Below are positions 15,846 through 25,275 of a stretch of 64,000 nt of DNA, piece after piece (positions within the stretch are counted from its first letter, which is position 1; each line of letters begins with the position of its first letter). The DNA lies in contig NZ_PYMH01000001.1 in NCBI RefSeq assembly GCF_003025555.1, positions 1,178,001 through 1,242,000 on the forward strand, read 5' to 3'. Made by a program: the position numbers and the translations under genes. The notes below the pieces were generated by a model. That model searched no databases and was not told the origin of the DNA. It saw nothing but the letters and a program-made list of their open reading frames with translations. This stretch comes from Photobacterium lutimaris. Lineage in GTDB: Bacteria; Pseudomonadota; Gammaproteobacteria; Enterobacterales; Vibrionaceae.

Positions 15846-17793
15846 TTTTACTTTCCTATATCCCTATTGGTTGATCGCCCTGATCCCACTGGGGCTAATA
15901 CTGCCTTGGTTAGCCAAGAAGAATCGTAAGCAAGGGCTTATCGCCCCCCATTTGGCTGAAAAGCTCGGTTTATCGAACAAAACGCAAACCCGAATAGCCT
16001 TACCGGCTATTGGTATATTGTGGACTCTCGCTGTTCTGGCTCTTGCAGGGCCAAGCTGGCAAAAGTCTCCACTTCCTGCGTTTAGCTTATCCGGCGCACG
16101 CGTCTTAGTCATGGATATGTCACGCTCGATGTATGCCGACGACATCGTACCCAATCGTCTTAACCAAGCTCGGTTTAAAGCCCTTGATCTGTTACCAGGC
16201 TGGAAAGAAGGCAGCACAGGTTTGGTTACGTATGCCGCTGATGGCTACATCGTCAGTCCACTGACCAAAGACAGTTCGACCCTTGCAAGTCTGATCCCCC
16301 ACTTATCGCCTGACATTATGCCTATTCAAGGCAGTAATGCGGCAACAGGTATTCAAGAGGCAATTAACTTGTTAAAGCAGGCGGGTCATCAGCAAGGTGA
16401 TATTATTTTAATCACCGACGGCCTAAGCAATACAGAAAGTAGCGATAGCAGGAAGCTTCTCGATGATAACCAGTATCGACTTTCAATCTTAGCCGTGGGA
16501 ACGACCCAAGGTGCTCCTATCCGGCTACCTGATGGCACACTACTGACTAACGCCAACGGTAAAACCGTGATAGATAAACTGGAAGTCGCCCCATTACGTG
16601 AGTTGGCTCTTCGGACTGGTGGCCTATTTCAGATCTCTCAGCCAACAGACCGTGATATCGACAGCCTTATCAAAGCGACTGAAAAACCGATCAGTAATAA
16701 CAATACAGATGCGAGTAAAGAGTTAGAAGAGCGAATAAACGGTGGCTTTTGGTTATTAATACCCATTGTGCTTCTGGCACTACTCGGTTTTCGTCGAGGT
16801 GTTATCCTTACTACGGTATTCATTCTTACCCCTGTTGATCATGCCTTTGCGGAAAGTTGGTCTACCCCCTTCACCAACAGCGACAATTTAGGGTATGAGT
16901 TGTTCGAGAAAGGGAGCTATGCGGAAGCCGCTGAACAATTTTCTTCGCCAGCGTGGAAAGGTGCAGCTCAATATCGTGCAGGTGACTATGAGAATGCCAT
17001 AGATACTCTTTCACCTCTTTCGGATCAGCAGTCGCAATACAACCTTGCCAATGCTTATGCACAGTCTGGTCAGTTTGATAAGGCTGAAGCCTTGTATCAA
17101 TCAATATTGGAACAGAGTCCAGATCATCAGGATGCCCAAAAGAACTTATCATTGGTCAACGCATTGAAGCAGCAGCAAGAAAACCAGCAACAGGATAGTA
17201 ATTCGCAACAAGATAGCCAACAATCTCAGTCTGATCAAAGCCAGTCTCAGCAACAACAAAACCAACAGGGAACGTCATCAAGCAACCAACAAGATATGCA
17301 GGAAGGAAATCAGAACTCTGAACCACAGGATCAGCAACAGAATCAGGAAAATCGAGATTCTGAGCCCGAGCAAGGGCAAGATCCAAACCAGTCCAATAGT
17401 TCCCAGCAGGATAGTCAGCAACAGCAAGGTGCACAAGAGCAGACTCAGGAACAAAAACAATCGCAACAAGATCAAAGGCAATCACGACAGAGCCAAGAAA
17501 ATGAGCTCAACCAGCAACAGGCGCAACCCTCAAGTTCTCAGGATCAGTCCGAAGAACAGCCAGTACAAGCTGAACGCAATGCCGAAGGTGATCAAGAAGA
17601 GAGTGATGACAATCCTAGCTCAATGTCAGCTTTGGCATCTGATGAGGAAGCACCAGAGAGTGTCACCGCCAGCGATCCCGTATTGAAAAAATTAGAACAA
17701 GTGCCCAACGATACCAGCGCACTGATTCGTGCCCAGCTCATCTTGCAAGCTAGAGAAAAACAAGTACCTGACGCAACAGAAAACTCATGGTAA
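15838..17793 (+). CDS. VWA and TPR protein with long Gln-rich region, BatB/BatC fusion
   Basis: A 651-residue protein. N-terminal hydrophobic helices (about 5-20, 55-75) precede a VWA domain with MIDAS DMSRSMYADD and LITDGLSNT. A transmembrane helix lies at about 302-330. Tetratricopeptide-like repeats (about 340-435; ELFEKGSYAEAAEQF, YNLANAYAQSGQFDKAEALY) are followed by a low-complexity tail of about 150 residues dominated by Gln, Ser, Asp and Glu. The VWA half matches BatB and the TPR half BatC, so this is the fused form common in gamma-proteobacteria. The tail is probably disordered. It ends 5 bp before the BatD start. Confidence 0.9.
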   Translation: MVSFTFLYPYWLIALIPLGLILPWLAKKNRKQGLIAPHLAEKLGLSNKTQTRIALPAIGILWTLAVLALAGPSWQKSPLPAFSLSGARVLVMDMSRSMYADDIVPNRLNQARFKALDLLPGWKEGSTGLVTYAADGYIVSPLTKDSSTLASLIPHLSPDIMPIQGSNAATGIQEAINLLKQAGHQQGDIILITDGLSNTESSDSRKLLDDNQYRLSILAVGTTQGAPIRLPDGTLLTNANGKTVIDKLEVAPLRELALRTGGLFQISQPTDRDIDSLIKATEKPISNNNTDASKELEERINGGFWLLIPIVLLALLGFRRGVILTTVFILTPVDHAFAESWSTPFTNSDNLGYELFEKGSYAEAAEQFSSPAWKGAAQYRAGDYENAIDTLSPLSDQQSQYNLANAYAQSGQFDKAEALYQSILEQSPDHQDAQKNLSLVNALKQQQENQQQDSNSQQDSQQSQSDQSQSQQQQNQQGTSSSNQQDMQEGNQNSEPQDQQQNQENRDSEPEQGQDPNQSNSSQQDSQQQQGAQEQTQEQKQSQQDQRQSRQSQENELNQQQAQPSSSQDQSEEQPVQAERNAEGDQEESDDNPSSMSALASDEEAPESVTASDPVLKKLEQVPNDTSALIRAQLILQAREKQVPDATENSW

Positions 17794-17797
17794 ATAT

Positions 17798-19489
17798 ATG
17801 ATCATTAATAGTATGTTTAACAATTATCAATATTCATCCCTTTGCCAACATTGGCTTAAAGGGCTGTTTCTTAGCTGGCTTTTTGCCTTTTCAACGCCTT
17901 CTTTCGCAGCTCAAGCTGTTGCAACGGTTTCCAAGAATATTGTCGGCGTTAACGAAGTGTTTCAGCTCACGATTAATGTCGATGATAACGTCAATACCAA
18001 CGCACTCGACCTCAGCAATCTTGATGTCCATTTCAATTACGGCACACCGTCAGTGAGCAGCGGTACTAGCTTTGTTAATGGTGTCGTAACGCGACAGACC
18101 GAATGGAAAATAGCCGTTGCAGCCAAGGAAGTTGGTGAGTTTACGATCCCCAGCTTTCGTCTTGGTGCCAGCCAGACTGATCCAATTAAGATGACGGTGC
18201 TGAAGTCTGCAAACAAATCTGCTTCCTCCCCCTCGAAGCCCGAAATAAAAATTGATGCTGAAAGTAACAAAGATCAACTGTATGTCGGTGAAAGTTTTCG
18301 CTATACGGTAAGAATTCGCATTGGTGAACAAATGAGCCAAGCGGCACTGCAAGCACCTTCCGGTGACGGCCTCAACGTTAGACAGATCGGGGAAGATAGA
18401 CAGGTCGAAACGGTACTTAATGGCCGACGCTATCTAATCATTACTCGTGATTATCAAATTACCGCCAACAATGCGGGTGACATCCTGCTACGTGGTGCAA
18501 AATTTACCGGCAACCTTATTAAGGGGAACCGCGGGTTTGGCTCCACTCTTCAAATTCCATTTGAACAACAAGCCGATGACTTGAGTTTATCGGTTTTAGC
18601 GAAGCCCGCTGACTACAAAGGACTATGGTTACCAACTGAAGCTCTTGAACTGGAGCAGCAATGGCAGCCTGATGTCCAAGAAATGGAAGTCGGCGAGCCA
18701 ATCAGCCGAACCATTACCTTAAGAATCAAAAATGCTGAGCAAAGCAGCTTACCCAATCTCAACTTGCAATACCCAAACTCCGTCCGTGTTTATAATGAGA
18801 ACCCGGTATACGGCAGTGACAATGAATTCACCTCGATGACCATCAAACAGGTGATCATTCCCCGTCAAGCCGGTGAGATCAGCCTGCCTGCATTATCTAT
18901 TAACTGGTGGAATACCGCGACGTCAAAACAAGAAACGAGTAACATCGATGGCTTAACATTAAGCGTTCTGCCAGGAGATCCAAACTCCCAAGCATTCTTA
19001 CCACCGCAAGTTCTACAGCCAGAGAATGCCGTGCCTACGGACAACAACGTTCAAACAGAGATCATTCGAGACAGTGGTTGGTGGCCATGGCTGAGTTTGT
19101 GTCTTGCCATACTGTGGCTTACTACGCTTATCTTGTTGTTTATTGAAAAATACAAACGCAAACAACAGCCTCGCAACCTAATCTCTGCTCAGGTTAAACA
19201 GCCACTTTCACCGGTGGAAGGCATGATTCAAGCGTTAGATCAAGATCAGCCGATTCAATTGCAAAGCTACTTCCAACAATGGTTAAAGCACTCCCCTAAC
19301 CACCCGCAACATGACGAGCTACATAAGGCGATACAAAATGTCATGCAATGTGCTTACAGCAAAGATAAAAGCCAGAAAAAAGAGACAATCAAGAGAGATG
19401 CGCTATTAATTATGCAGGAACTGAATAAAACAACCATTAGGGATGTAAATGCTAAGTCAAGTGCTCTTGAGCCAATAACCCCACAATAA
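17798..19489 (+). CDS. batD: BatD family protein (oxygen tolerance)
   Basis: A 563-residue exported membrane protein. A signal sequence with a hydrophobic core and PSFAAQAV cleavage region lies near residues 20-42. Beta-rich extracytoplasmic domains with the BatD-typical YVGESFRYTVRI and VGEPISRTITL segments follow. A transmembrane helix (WWPWLSLCLAILWLTTLILL) lies at about residue 430, then a cytoplasmic tail. ATG at 17798 follows the preceding stop by 4 bp but has a weak ribosome-binding site; ATG at 17813 is an alternative. It is the last gene of the operon, and a terminator follows. Confidence 0.87.
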   Translation: MIINSMFNNYQYSSLCQHWLKGLFLSWLFAFSTPSFAAQAVATVSKNIVGVNEVFQLTINVDDNVNTNALDLSNLDVHFNYGTPSVSSGTSFVNGVVTRQTEWKIAVAAKEVGEFTIPSFRLGASQTDPIKMTVLKSANKSASSPSKPEIKIDAESNKDQLYVGESFRYTVRIRIGEQMSQAALQAPSGDGLNVRQIGEDRQVETVLNGRRYLIITRDYQITANNAGDILLRGAKFTGNLIKGNRGFGSTLQIPFEQQADDLSLSVLAKPADYKGLWLPTEALELEQQWQPDVQEMEVGEPISRTITLRIKNAEQSSLPNLNLQYPNSVRVYNENPVYGSDNEFTSMTIKQVIIPRQAGEISLPALSINWWNTATSKQETSNIDGLTLSVLPGDPNSQAFLPPQVLQPENAVPTDNNVQTEIIRDSGWWPWLSLCLAILWLTTLILLFIEKYKRKQQPRNLISAQVKQPLSPVEGMIQALDQDQPIQLQSYFQQWLKHSPNHPQHDELHKAIQNVMQCAYSKDKSQKKETIKRDALLIMQELNKTTIRDVNAKSSALEPITPQ

Positions 19490-19510
19490 CAGCACTTTAC
19501 CGCCCACAAA

Positions 19511-19533
19511 GCCCACCTTTCGGTGGGTTTTTT
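19511..19533 (+). terminator. Terminator of the MoxR-Bat operon
   Basis: CCCACC / GGTGGG stem with a four-base loop and six Ts, about 20 bp after the batD stop. Confidence 0.88.
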
Positions 19534-19753
19534 AACATCCAGCCTATCCTTGCATTTTCCGTTCTTAACAACCCGCCACTTCGGTCCCAATAGAATTAAA
19601 GACTTCACACGAAGCAGAAATAAGTTGTTAAATTCAGGTGAATCAAAAGTTTCTTTAATAGGTGGTGGAAATATGCAAGAATTCCTGTTACAAAATGTAT
19701 CGCTAGCAAGATTTAATGCTTAGCGTCAAAACTATAAATATGCAGGATGTATT

Positions 19754-20995
19754 ATGAACCAAACACAACCCTTTCTAGCCCGAGTTGCAAATGGAAGCCT
19801 GGTCGTACAAATACTCGTTGGTATTGTCGCCGGTGTTCTTCTTGCACTACTCGCCCCCGATTCAGCCGTTAAAGTCGGTTTACTCGGCGGTTTATTCGTC
19901 AGCGCACTAAAAGCCGTTGCTCCAATCTTGGTCTTCATTTTGGTTGCCTCTTCAATTGCCAACCAGAAGAAAGGCGCACATACCAACATGAAGCCGATCA
20001 TTGTGCTGTATCTATTCGGTACTTTAATGGCCTCATTGACTGCCGTAACCATGAGTTTCCTTTTCCCTACCACTTTAACTCTGGTAACGGGTGCAACGGG
20101 TGCAACGCCACCTGAAGGTATCGCCGAAGTATTGAATACACTACTGTTCAAGATCGTTGATAACCCAGTTAACGCCCTGATGTCTGGCAACTTTATTGGT
20201 ATCTTGGCGTGGGCTATTGCCCTTGGCTTTGCCCTTCACCAAGCCAGTGATGCAACCAAACAGGTTTTCCACGACGTGTCTAACGGCATTACACTTATCG
20301 TTCGTTTTGTGATCCGTCTGGCACCTATCGGTATTTTTGGTCTAGTCGCCAACACCTTCGCTGAAACAGGATTCGACGCGCTGTTCGGCTACGGACACCT
20401 TCTTGCGGTGCTTTTGGGCTCGATGGCAGTGATTGCCTTTGTTGTTAACCCAATCATTGTTTTCGTCAAAACGAAACAAAACCCTTACCCGCTAGTTCTT
20501 CGCTGTATCCGCGAAAGTGGTATTACCGCCTTCTTCACCCGTAGTTCAGCCGCAAACATTCCAGTGAACATGCAGCTCTGTAAAGATCTCGATTTGCATG
20601 AAGATACTTACTCAGTTTCTATCCCTCTGGGTGCGACTATTAACATGGCAGGTGCAGCAATCACGATTACCGTACTGACGCTAGCCGCTGTACATACTAT
20701 GGGTATCGAAGTCGATGTTGCGACAGCCGTTCTATTGAGCGTTGTTGCGGCAGTATCAGCGTGTGGTGCATCAGGTGTCGCTGGGGGTTCACTGCTTCTG
20801 ATCCCATTGGCATGTAGCTTATTCGGAATTCCGAACGATGTTGCGATGCAGGTTGTAGCTGTTGGCTTTATTATCGGTGTTATCCAGGACTCTGCGGAAA
20901 CAGCCCTTAATAGCTCCACTGACGTTATCTTTACGGCAGCGGCCTGTAAGGCAGCTGAAGCTAAAGTAGAAGCTGCTGATATTAAGGCGGTATAA
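19754..20995 (+). CDS. sstT: Serine/threonine:Na+ symporter SstT
   Basis: A 413-residue inner-membrane sodium-coupled serine/threonine transporter of the dicarboxylate/amino acid:cation symporter family. Multiple hydrophobic segments are present. Family signatures are [14 protein letters not shown] (helical hairpin 1), [18 protein letters not shown], and [17 protein letters not shown] (hairpin 2). Length matches SstT (~410). AGGATG precedes ATG at 19754. It is a single-gene unit and shares a bidirectional terminator with the convergent OmpA-family gene. Confidence 0.95.
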   Translation: MNQTQPFLARVANGSLVVQILVGIVAGVLLALLAPDSAVKVGLLGGLFVSALKAVAPILVFILVASSIANQKKGAHTNMKPIIVLYLFGTLMASLTAVTMSFLFPTTLTLVTGATGATPPEGIAEVLNTLLFKIVDNPVNALMSGNFIGILAWAIALGFALHQASDATKQVFHDVSNGITLIVRFVIRLAPIGIFGLVANTFAETGFDALFGYGHLLAVLLGSMAVIAFVVNPIIVFVKTKQNPYPLVLRCIRESGITAFFTRSSAANIPVNMQLCKDLDLHEDTYSVSIPLGATINMAGAAITITVLTLAAVHTMGIEVDVATAVLLSVVAAVSACGASGVAGGSLLLIPLACSLFGIPNDVAMQVVAVGFIIGVIQDSAETALNSSTDVIFTAAACKAAEAKVEAADIKAV

Positions 20996-21021
20996 GCCGA
21001 CCTTCCTAAGTACCCATAGTT

Positions 21022-21057
21022 AAAAAAAATCCAGCATCGAAAGATGCTGGATTTTTT
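21022..21057. terminator. Bidirectional terminator between sstT and the OmpA-family gene
   Basis: ATCCAGCATC / GATGCTGGAT, a perfect 10-bp stem with a GAAA loop, has A8 on one side and T6 on the other. Confidence 0.92.
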
Positions 21058-21076
21058 ATTGAAACCTTACTTGAGG

Positions 21077-22051
21077 TTATTGGTTTATTTCGAATCCAGG
21101 AACAAACACTTCAACACGACGGTTTTGTGCACGTCCCTCTTCATTGTCATTGGTTGCTACTGGCTCTAACTCACCACGTCCCTGGGCTACAATTCGGCTT
21201 TCATCGATACCGAAATGATCGCCAACATAACCCGCAACAACTGCCGCACGCTCTTCTGACAGTTTCTGATTATACTCCAATGCGCCTCGGCTATCGGTAT
21301 GACCGACGACATACAGCTGGGTATCAGGGTATGCGACTAACTGCTTGGCGACAGGTTGAAGCAACTCGATATCTCTTTGAGTCAACTTGTTACTGTCAAA
21401 AGCGAATGGCAGAACTGCCCCTACCGGTTCAATTTTCACGACTTCTGGAACCGGCTCAGGCATTGGCTCTGGCTCAGGTTCGATGACAGGAACGGGTGCT
21501 GGCGCTCCCCAATGGTAAACCAAGCTCAAACCATAAAAATGCACATCACTTTCACCAGGGGATTCCGTTTTACCGACCTGGTTATAGTACTGGTATTCTG
21601 CACGAGCCGATAAGTCATTATTGAAGAAATACTCGACACCAACACCTGCCGTCCCTGCCAAGTTGTTATTGTCGTCATTGACATTGTCATTATCGACAAA
21701 TGCGACAAACCCACCCAATTTACCGTATAAATCAAACGAGTCAGTCATCTCGTAGGTAAACTTACCTACCAAGTCTATACCTTGAACTTCAAATCCATCA
21801 CTGTCATAGTCAGCTTGGCCTAAGTAGGTATAACCACCTTCTAACCCAAACCAAGAGTTGACGTTGTAACCAACAAATACACCACCGCCCCAATCATCTT
21901 TATCGGCATTTTGGCCTTTAATTACGCCATCTAGATTGTCGTACGTTGTACCACCGACCCGAGCGCCCACATACCATGGATTGTCTGTGGCAGCGTGAAC
22001 AGCGCCGGATATCAATAGTGCAAGCGGGAGTACCTTGAAGACTTTATTCAT
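21077..22051 (-). CDS. ompA: OmpA-family outer membrane protein
   Basis: A 324-residue outer membrane protein with three parts. A signal peptide ends at AVHA-ATDNPWY (about residue 20). An eight-stranded OmpA-type beta barrel runs to about residue 190, with YVGARVGGTTYD, FVGYNVNSWFGLEGGYTYLG and YQYYNQVG strands. A proline-rich hinge (PVPVIEPEPEPMPEPVPE) leads to a C-terminal OmpA peptidoglycan-binding domain with VVGHTDSRGALEYNQKLSEE and AQNRRVEV. It anchors the outer membrane to peptidoglycan. The 338-bp upstream gap is its likely promoter and 5' UTR region. Several OmpA paralogs usually exist in Vibrionaceae. Confidence 0.92.
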   Translation of the reverse strand: MNKVFKVLPLALLISGAVHAATDNPWYVGARVGGTTYDNLDGVIKGQNADKDDWGGGVFVGYNVNSWFGLEGGYTYLGQADYDSDGFEVQGIDLVGKFTYEMTDSFDLYGKLGGFVAFVDNDNVNDDNNNLAGTAGVGVEYFFNNDLSARAEYQYYNQVGKTESPGESDVHFYGLSLVYHWGAPAPVPVIEPEPEPMPEPVPEVVKIEPVGAVLPFAFDSNKLTQRDIELLQPVAKQLVAYPDTQLYVVGHTDSRGALEYNQKLSEERAAVVAGYVGDHFGIDESRIVAQGRGELEPVATNDNEEGRAQNRRVEVFVPGFEINQ

Positions 22052-22389
22052 AACTAACTGTCCTTATTTTATTATTTACCACTACCAAATAAGGTTTAGA
22101 ACAAAGAACAGCTTTTGTACAAATATAGATAACAAAATTCTTCAATAAAAAGAGCAAATAACGTGATTTTTTTGTGTTGGAACGTCACCTCTCCGCACAT
22201 TAAGTTGTCAATCGTGGCGTGCATTTAAACATCTGTTTAAAAATCGTGCCCAAAGACAGGCTAAGCCTAAAAAAAACACCACAAAAATTCACCGATCCTA
22301 ATAGCCTTACTCTTTTTCGGTTTTCAATGTGATCTATGCACAGTAAAATCGAGTAAACTAGAGACTAAAATTTAACGACGCGCATTCAT
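22052..22389. other. Intergenic region, divergent promoters
   Basis: 338 bp between the divergent OmpA-family and FAD oxidoreductase genes. It is AT-rich, and I see no clear operator, hairpin or small ORF in it. Confidence 0.4.
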
Positions 22390-23883
22390 ATGAAAGAACA
22401 AGTTAACCCGCATGATCATCGCCCCGCTTTTTCAGTAGGTATTATTGGCGGTGGCATAGCAGGCTCAACCATTGCGATGCGTTTGGCTGAGTTGGGTATT
22501 CACGTCGAGATTTTTGAAGAAGGTGCAAGCCTTGTCAACGGTCCCCCTATCTGCCACCTTCATGCAGGAGGTAATCTCTATCGTGAAATTCCAGATGAAC
22601 AATGCATTACTCTACTACGGCAATCTATTGACTCACTTAAAGTGTTTCCCCACACAGTGAATGTCCGTCCTACCGTTATCGCCGTGCCTAAGCATGACAC
22701 CGGCAACCCAAATGCTTTATTACCTCGCTTGGAAAAATTGCAGCAAATATATACTCAACTAGTCGCATTGGATCCCGCTAACCGAGTTATCGGTGATCCT
22801 GAACATTATTTCAAACTCTATGACAAAAAAGATTTACAGGCTTTGTCATCACAAGACATTCCCGAGCAACCGACTCACTTTGACGACTGGATGATCCCTG
22901 TCGCTAAAAATCTAGAACTCGACAAGTTCAAGTTTCCATTGGTGTTGGTACAAGAATACGGCTGGAGTGTTTTCCGCCTCGCAGCTACAGCCAATCTCGC
23001 ACTGGAAACATTAGACACTTGCCAGATCAACACCCAAAGCAAAGTGACTCACGTGGCGCAGCAAACCGATCAACGCTGGGAAATTGAATACCAGCAATAC
23101 GATAGCTCCCACCATGATCACATTACTCGCCGAATCCAAGTCGACTACCTGATTAATGCGTGTGGCTTCCAAACCGGTGAAATTGACGATATGGCGGAAC
23201 AAAAGCGACATCGCTTAGTGGAGTTTAAGGCCGCCTACGTAACTCAATGGCCTGACAGCCAAGGCTATTGGCCTGAGGTTATCTTCCATGGTGAGCGTGG
23301 TACCCCAGACGGCATGGCACAACTCACACCATACCCTGGCGGATACTTTCAGCTCCACGGCATGACTGAAGAAATCACTCTCTTCAAACAAGGGCTAGCC
23401 AAAAGTACATCCAATAGTGCCCAGCCAAGGCTAGATCATGGCTTTATTAAAAAAATAAAGTCTGGTTGGGACAAAAAAGAAATCGAAATACGCTCAAACC
23501 GCGCGATTAAGCATATGTCTCGTTTTGTCCCTAACTACAAAACAGCCAATGTTGGTGGGAAACCGCTTTTTGGTGCTCAACAAATTCCTGGAGATGATAT
23601 TACCCTGCGTGCCGCTGATGTTTCCTTCGCGGGCAAGCGTTATGCCCGTACCGAGATCGTCAAAGCATCTTCTGCCCTTTCAGCGGCGAACAGTATTGTT
23701 GAGCAGCTACAATCTGCAGGCTTATATCACGCGCAGGTTAACAATGTGGCAGTGGAACAATCCTTTCCTGTGACACGGTCACTTTCTGCAGAAGAAATCG
23801 AGCAGTACGCTGTAAAACTCGCCCATGAGCGTGGCTACCCAGAAGCATTAGCAAGAACATTATCAATTGAATTGGACGATTAA
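22390..23883 (+). CDS. FAD-dependent oxidoreductase
   Basis: A 497-residue flavoprotein of the DAO-like class. The N-terminal dinucleotide-binding motif GIIGGGIAGSTIAMRLAELG with a downstream acidic residue (VEIFEE) identifies FAD binding at about residues 17-45. A DYLINACGFQTGEIDD segment near residue 255 matches the second FAD-contacting motif (xxNAxG) of this class. The substrate is unknown. Start ATG at 22390 has no good ribosome-binding site. The gene stands alone. A hairpin (TGGGGCA / TGCCCCA, about 23907-23926) follows the stop but lacks a T tract. Confidence 0.75.
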   Translation: MKEQVNPHDHRPAFSVGIIGGGIAGSTIAMRLAELGIHVEIFEEGASLVNGPPICHLHAGGNLYREIPDEQCITLLRQSIDSLKVFPHTVNVRPTVIAVPKHDTGNPNALLPRLEKLQQIYTQLVALDPANRVIGDPEHYFKLYDKKDLQALSSQDIPEQPTHFDDWMIPVAKNLELDKFKFPLVLVQEYGWSVFRLAATANLALETLDTCQINTQSKVTHVAQQTDQRWEIEYQQYDSSHHDHITRRIQVDYLINACGFQTGEIDDMAEQKRHRLVEFKAAYVTQWPDSQGYWPEVIFHGERGTPDGMAQLTPYPGGYFQLHGMTEEITLFKQGLAKSTSNSAQPRLDHGFIKKIKSGWDKKEIEIRSNRAIKHMSRFVPNYKTANVGGKPLFGAQQIPGDDITLRAADVSFAGKRYARTEIVKASSALSAANSIVEQLQSAGLYHAQVNNVAVEQSFPVTRSLSAEEIEQYAVKLAHERGYPEALARTLSIELDD

Positions 23884-24015
23884 ACGCGTGCCTGCTGATA
23901 ATATGCTGGGGCATTTCGGTGCCCCACGATGCGCTTGTACCACTGCAACCTTGTACTATCTCCGTTAGCTAATTAACATAAATAAAGATCAGTAAGATAT
24001 TTCCAGTCCGTGGTA

Positions 24016-24339
24016 TTAATTGCCGGAATAAAACACTGCTAGCCAAATCGTATCCTGATCCGGATCGGTCCATGACACACGGTGACGTTGGTGGGCAGGG
24101 ATATTAAGATGATCGCCCGCCTCCATATAGACCTCACGCCTCCCCTCTTCAAACATGAGGGTAGCACGCCCCTTCATCACCATAACCCACTCGCTTTCAT
24201 CTTGATCGTACCAATCCCCTTCAGGAGTCACATGGCCACGAGAGACTATACGCTCAACCCTCACCGCATCTGTGTTCAGAATATCTTGAAACAGTTCATC
24301 AGGTAACGACGACGGAATCGCACTAAACAGATTGTCCAT
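24016..24339 (-). CDS. Small cupin-domain protein
   Basis: A 107-residue single-domain cupin. The metal-binding pattern of motif 1 appears as a GDWYDQDESEWVMVMKG segment and motif 2 as GDHLNIPAHQRHRVSW, with histidines in the second motif. The DxxESEWVMVMKG form is common in small bacterial cupins of unknown substrate. I chose ATG at 24339 because GGAG lies five bases upstream; a GTG two codons earlier overlaps that site. The ribosome-binding site directly abuts the T tract of the terminator of the upstream coiled-coil gene, so little room remains for its own promoter. Confidence 0.85.
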   Translation of the reverse strand: MDNLFSAIPSSLPDELFQDILNTDAVRVERIVSRGHVTPEGDWYDQDESEWVMVMKGRATLMFEEGRREVYMEAGDHLNIPAHQRHRVSWTDPDQDTIWLAVFYSGN

Positions 24340-24348
24340 ATACACTCC

Positions 24349-24382
24349 AAAAAAAGAGGCGAGCCTTAAGCCCGCCTCTTTT
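24349..24382. terminator. Bidirectional terminator between coiled-coil gene and cupin gene
   Basis: AGAGGCG and CGCCTCT arms with an inner GC pairing, A7 on the left and T4 on the right. It serves the minus-strand coiled-coil gene (T7 on that strand). Confidence 0.8.
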
Positions 24383-24389
24383 CACTATC

Positions 24390-25052
24390 TTAATTCGGTC
24401 TTGGGATTTCGATTTCAATGCGTTGATTCAGTAAATCCAACTCATGCTCAAGTGCGGCAAGCTGAGCCTGCTCTCCTTCAACAACTTTTAACCGAGTATC
24501 GTACTTATCACAATCAGCTTGTGATACCCAATTCCAACTGGTTCCAGATTTAAACTCATCACAAGCTTGCTTGAACTCAGCGGCTATCTGCTGTGCTTTC
24601 TTGACATCGGTCTTCGCAGACATGATTTGCTTCTGCAGTAATAACTGCTGCTGATAAAGAGCTTTGGAATTATCCAATACTGCTTTTTGCTGCTCAGCGG
24701 TACTGGTGAGTTTGACAACCTGTGTGTCGAGTTTCTTCTTCTTCACCACCAGCGTTTTCTGCTCAGTCGTCAACGCTGCGATTTGCTGCTTGAATTGCGC
24801 TTTCTGATCGTCAATCACTTGCTGAGATGCTATCAACTCGGTACGAACCTGCTCAATCTCAAGAGCACTTTGTGTTTGAAATTGCTCGAACTTCAATTCA
24901 AGGGCTGTTTTATCAGCGGCCAATTGCTGGTTTATTAATTGAAGTTCTGCGAACTCTTCTGGGCTCGGGCTAGGTGAACGATGCCAAACAGCGGTTGTTA
25001 GTAAACCTCCAACCACCAAACCTGCGACTAATGATAATTTCCAAGATCCCAT
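24390..25052 (-). CDS. Membrane-anchored coiled-coil protein of unknown function
   Basis: A 220-residue protein that I do not recognise. A single N-terminal membrane segment (about residues 5-23, with a GLVVGGLL core) is followed by a short Pro/Ser linker. A long predicted coiled coil of about 180 residues rich in Gln, Lys, Glu and Ala then follows. The C-terminal part has two cysteines (QACDEF and QADCDKY) that could pair if exported. The layout suggests a bitopic protein with a large periplasmic or cytoplasmic coiled coil. It is a single gene with its own terminator upstream of the cupin gene. Confidence 0.7.
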   Translation of the reverse strand: MGSWKLSLVAGLVVGGLLTTAVWHRSPSPSPEEFAELQLINQQLAADKTALELKFEQFQTQSALEIEQVRTELIASQQVIDDQKAQFKQQIAALTTEQKTLVVKKKKLDTQVVKLTSTAEQQKAVLDNSKALYQQQLLLQKQIMSAKTDVKKAQQIAAEFKQACDEFKSGTSWNWVSQADCDKYDTRLKVVEGEQAQLAALEHELDLLNQRIEIEIPRPN

Positions 25053-25275
25053 ATCACAATATCCATAAAGTTCGGTAAATAGTCCCTTTACTGAAGAGCA
25101 ATACAGCCTTGTACGCCATCAACCTATCTATAAGCAAGGGAAAGAAACAACCCTTAGTACTGATAGATAAGCTACCAGTATAGAGAAAACTAATGTCAGA
25201 CTTAAATCAAATTTTCACAAATTCATATATATATCCAAGCAACTGAGGAAGCTATATATGGCCTGACGAACATGA

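Noticed and set aside
17155..17620. CAG/CAA-rich DNA as a tandem-repeat or CRISPR-like array
   Set aside because: It is in frame with the BatB/BatC protein and has no regular repeat unit or spacers.
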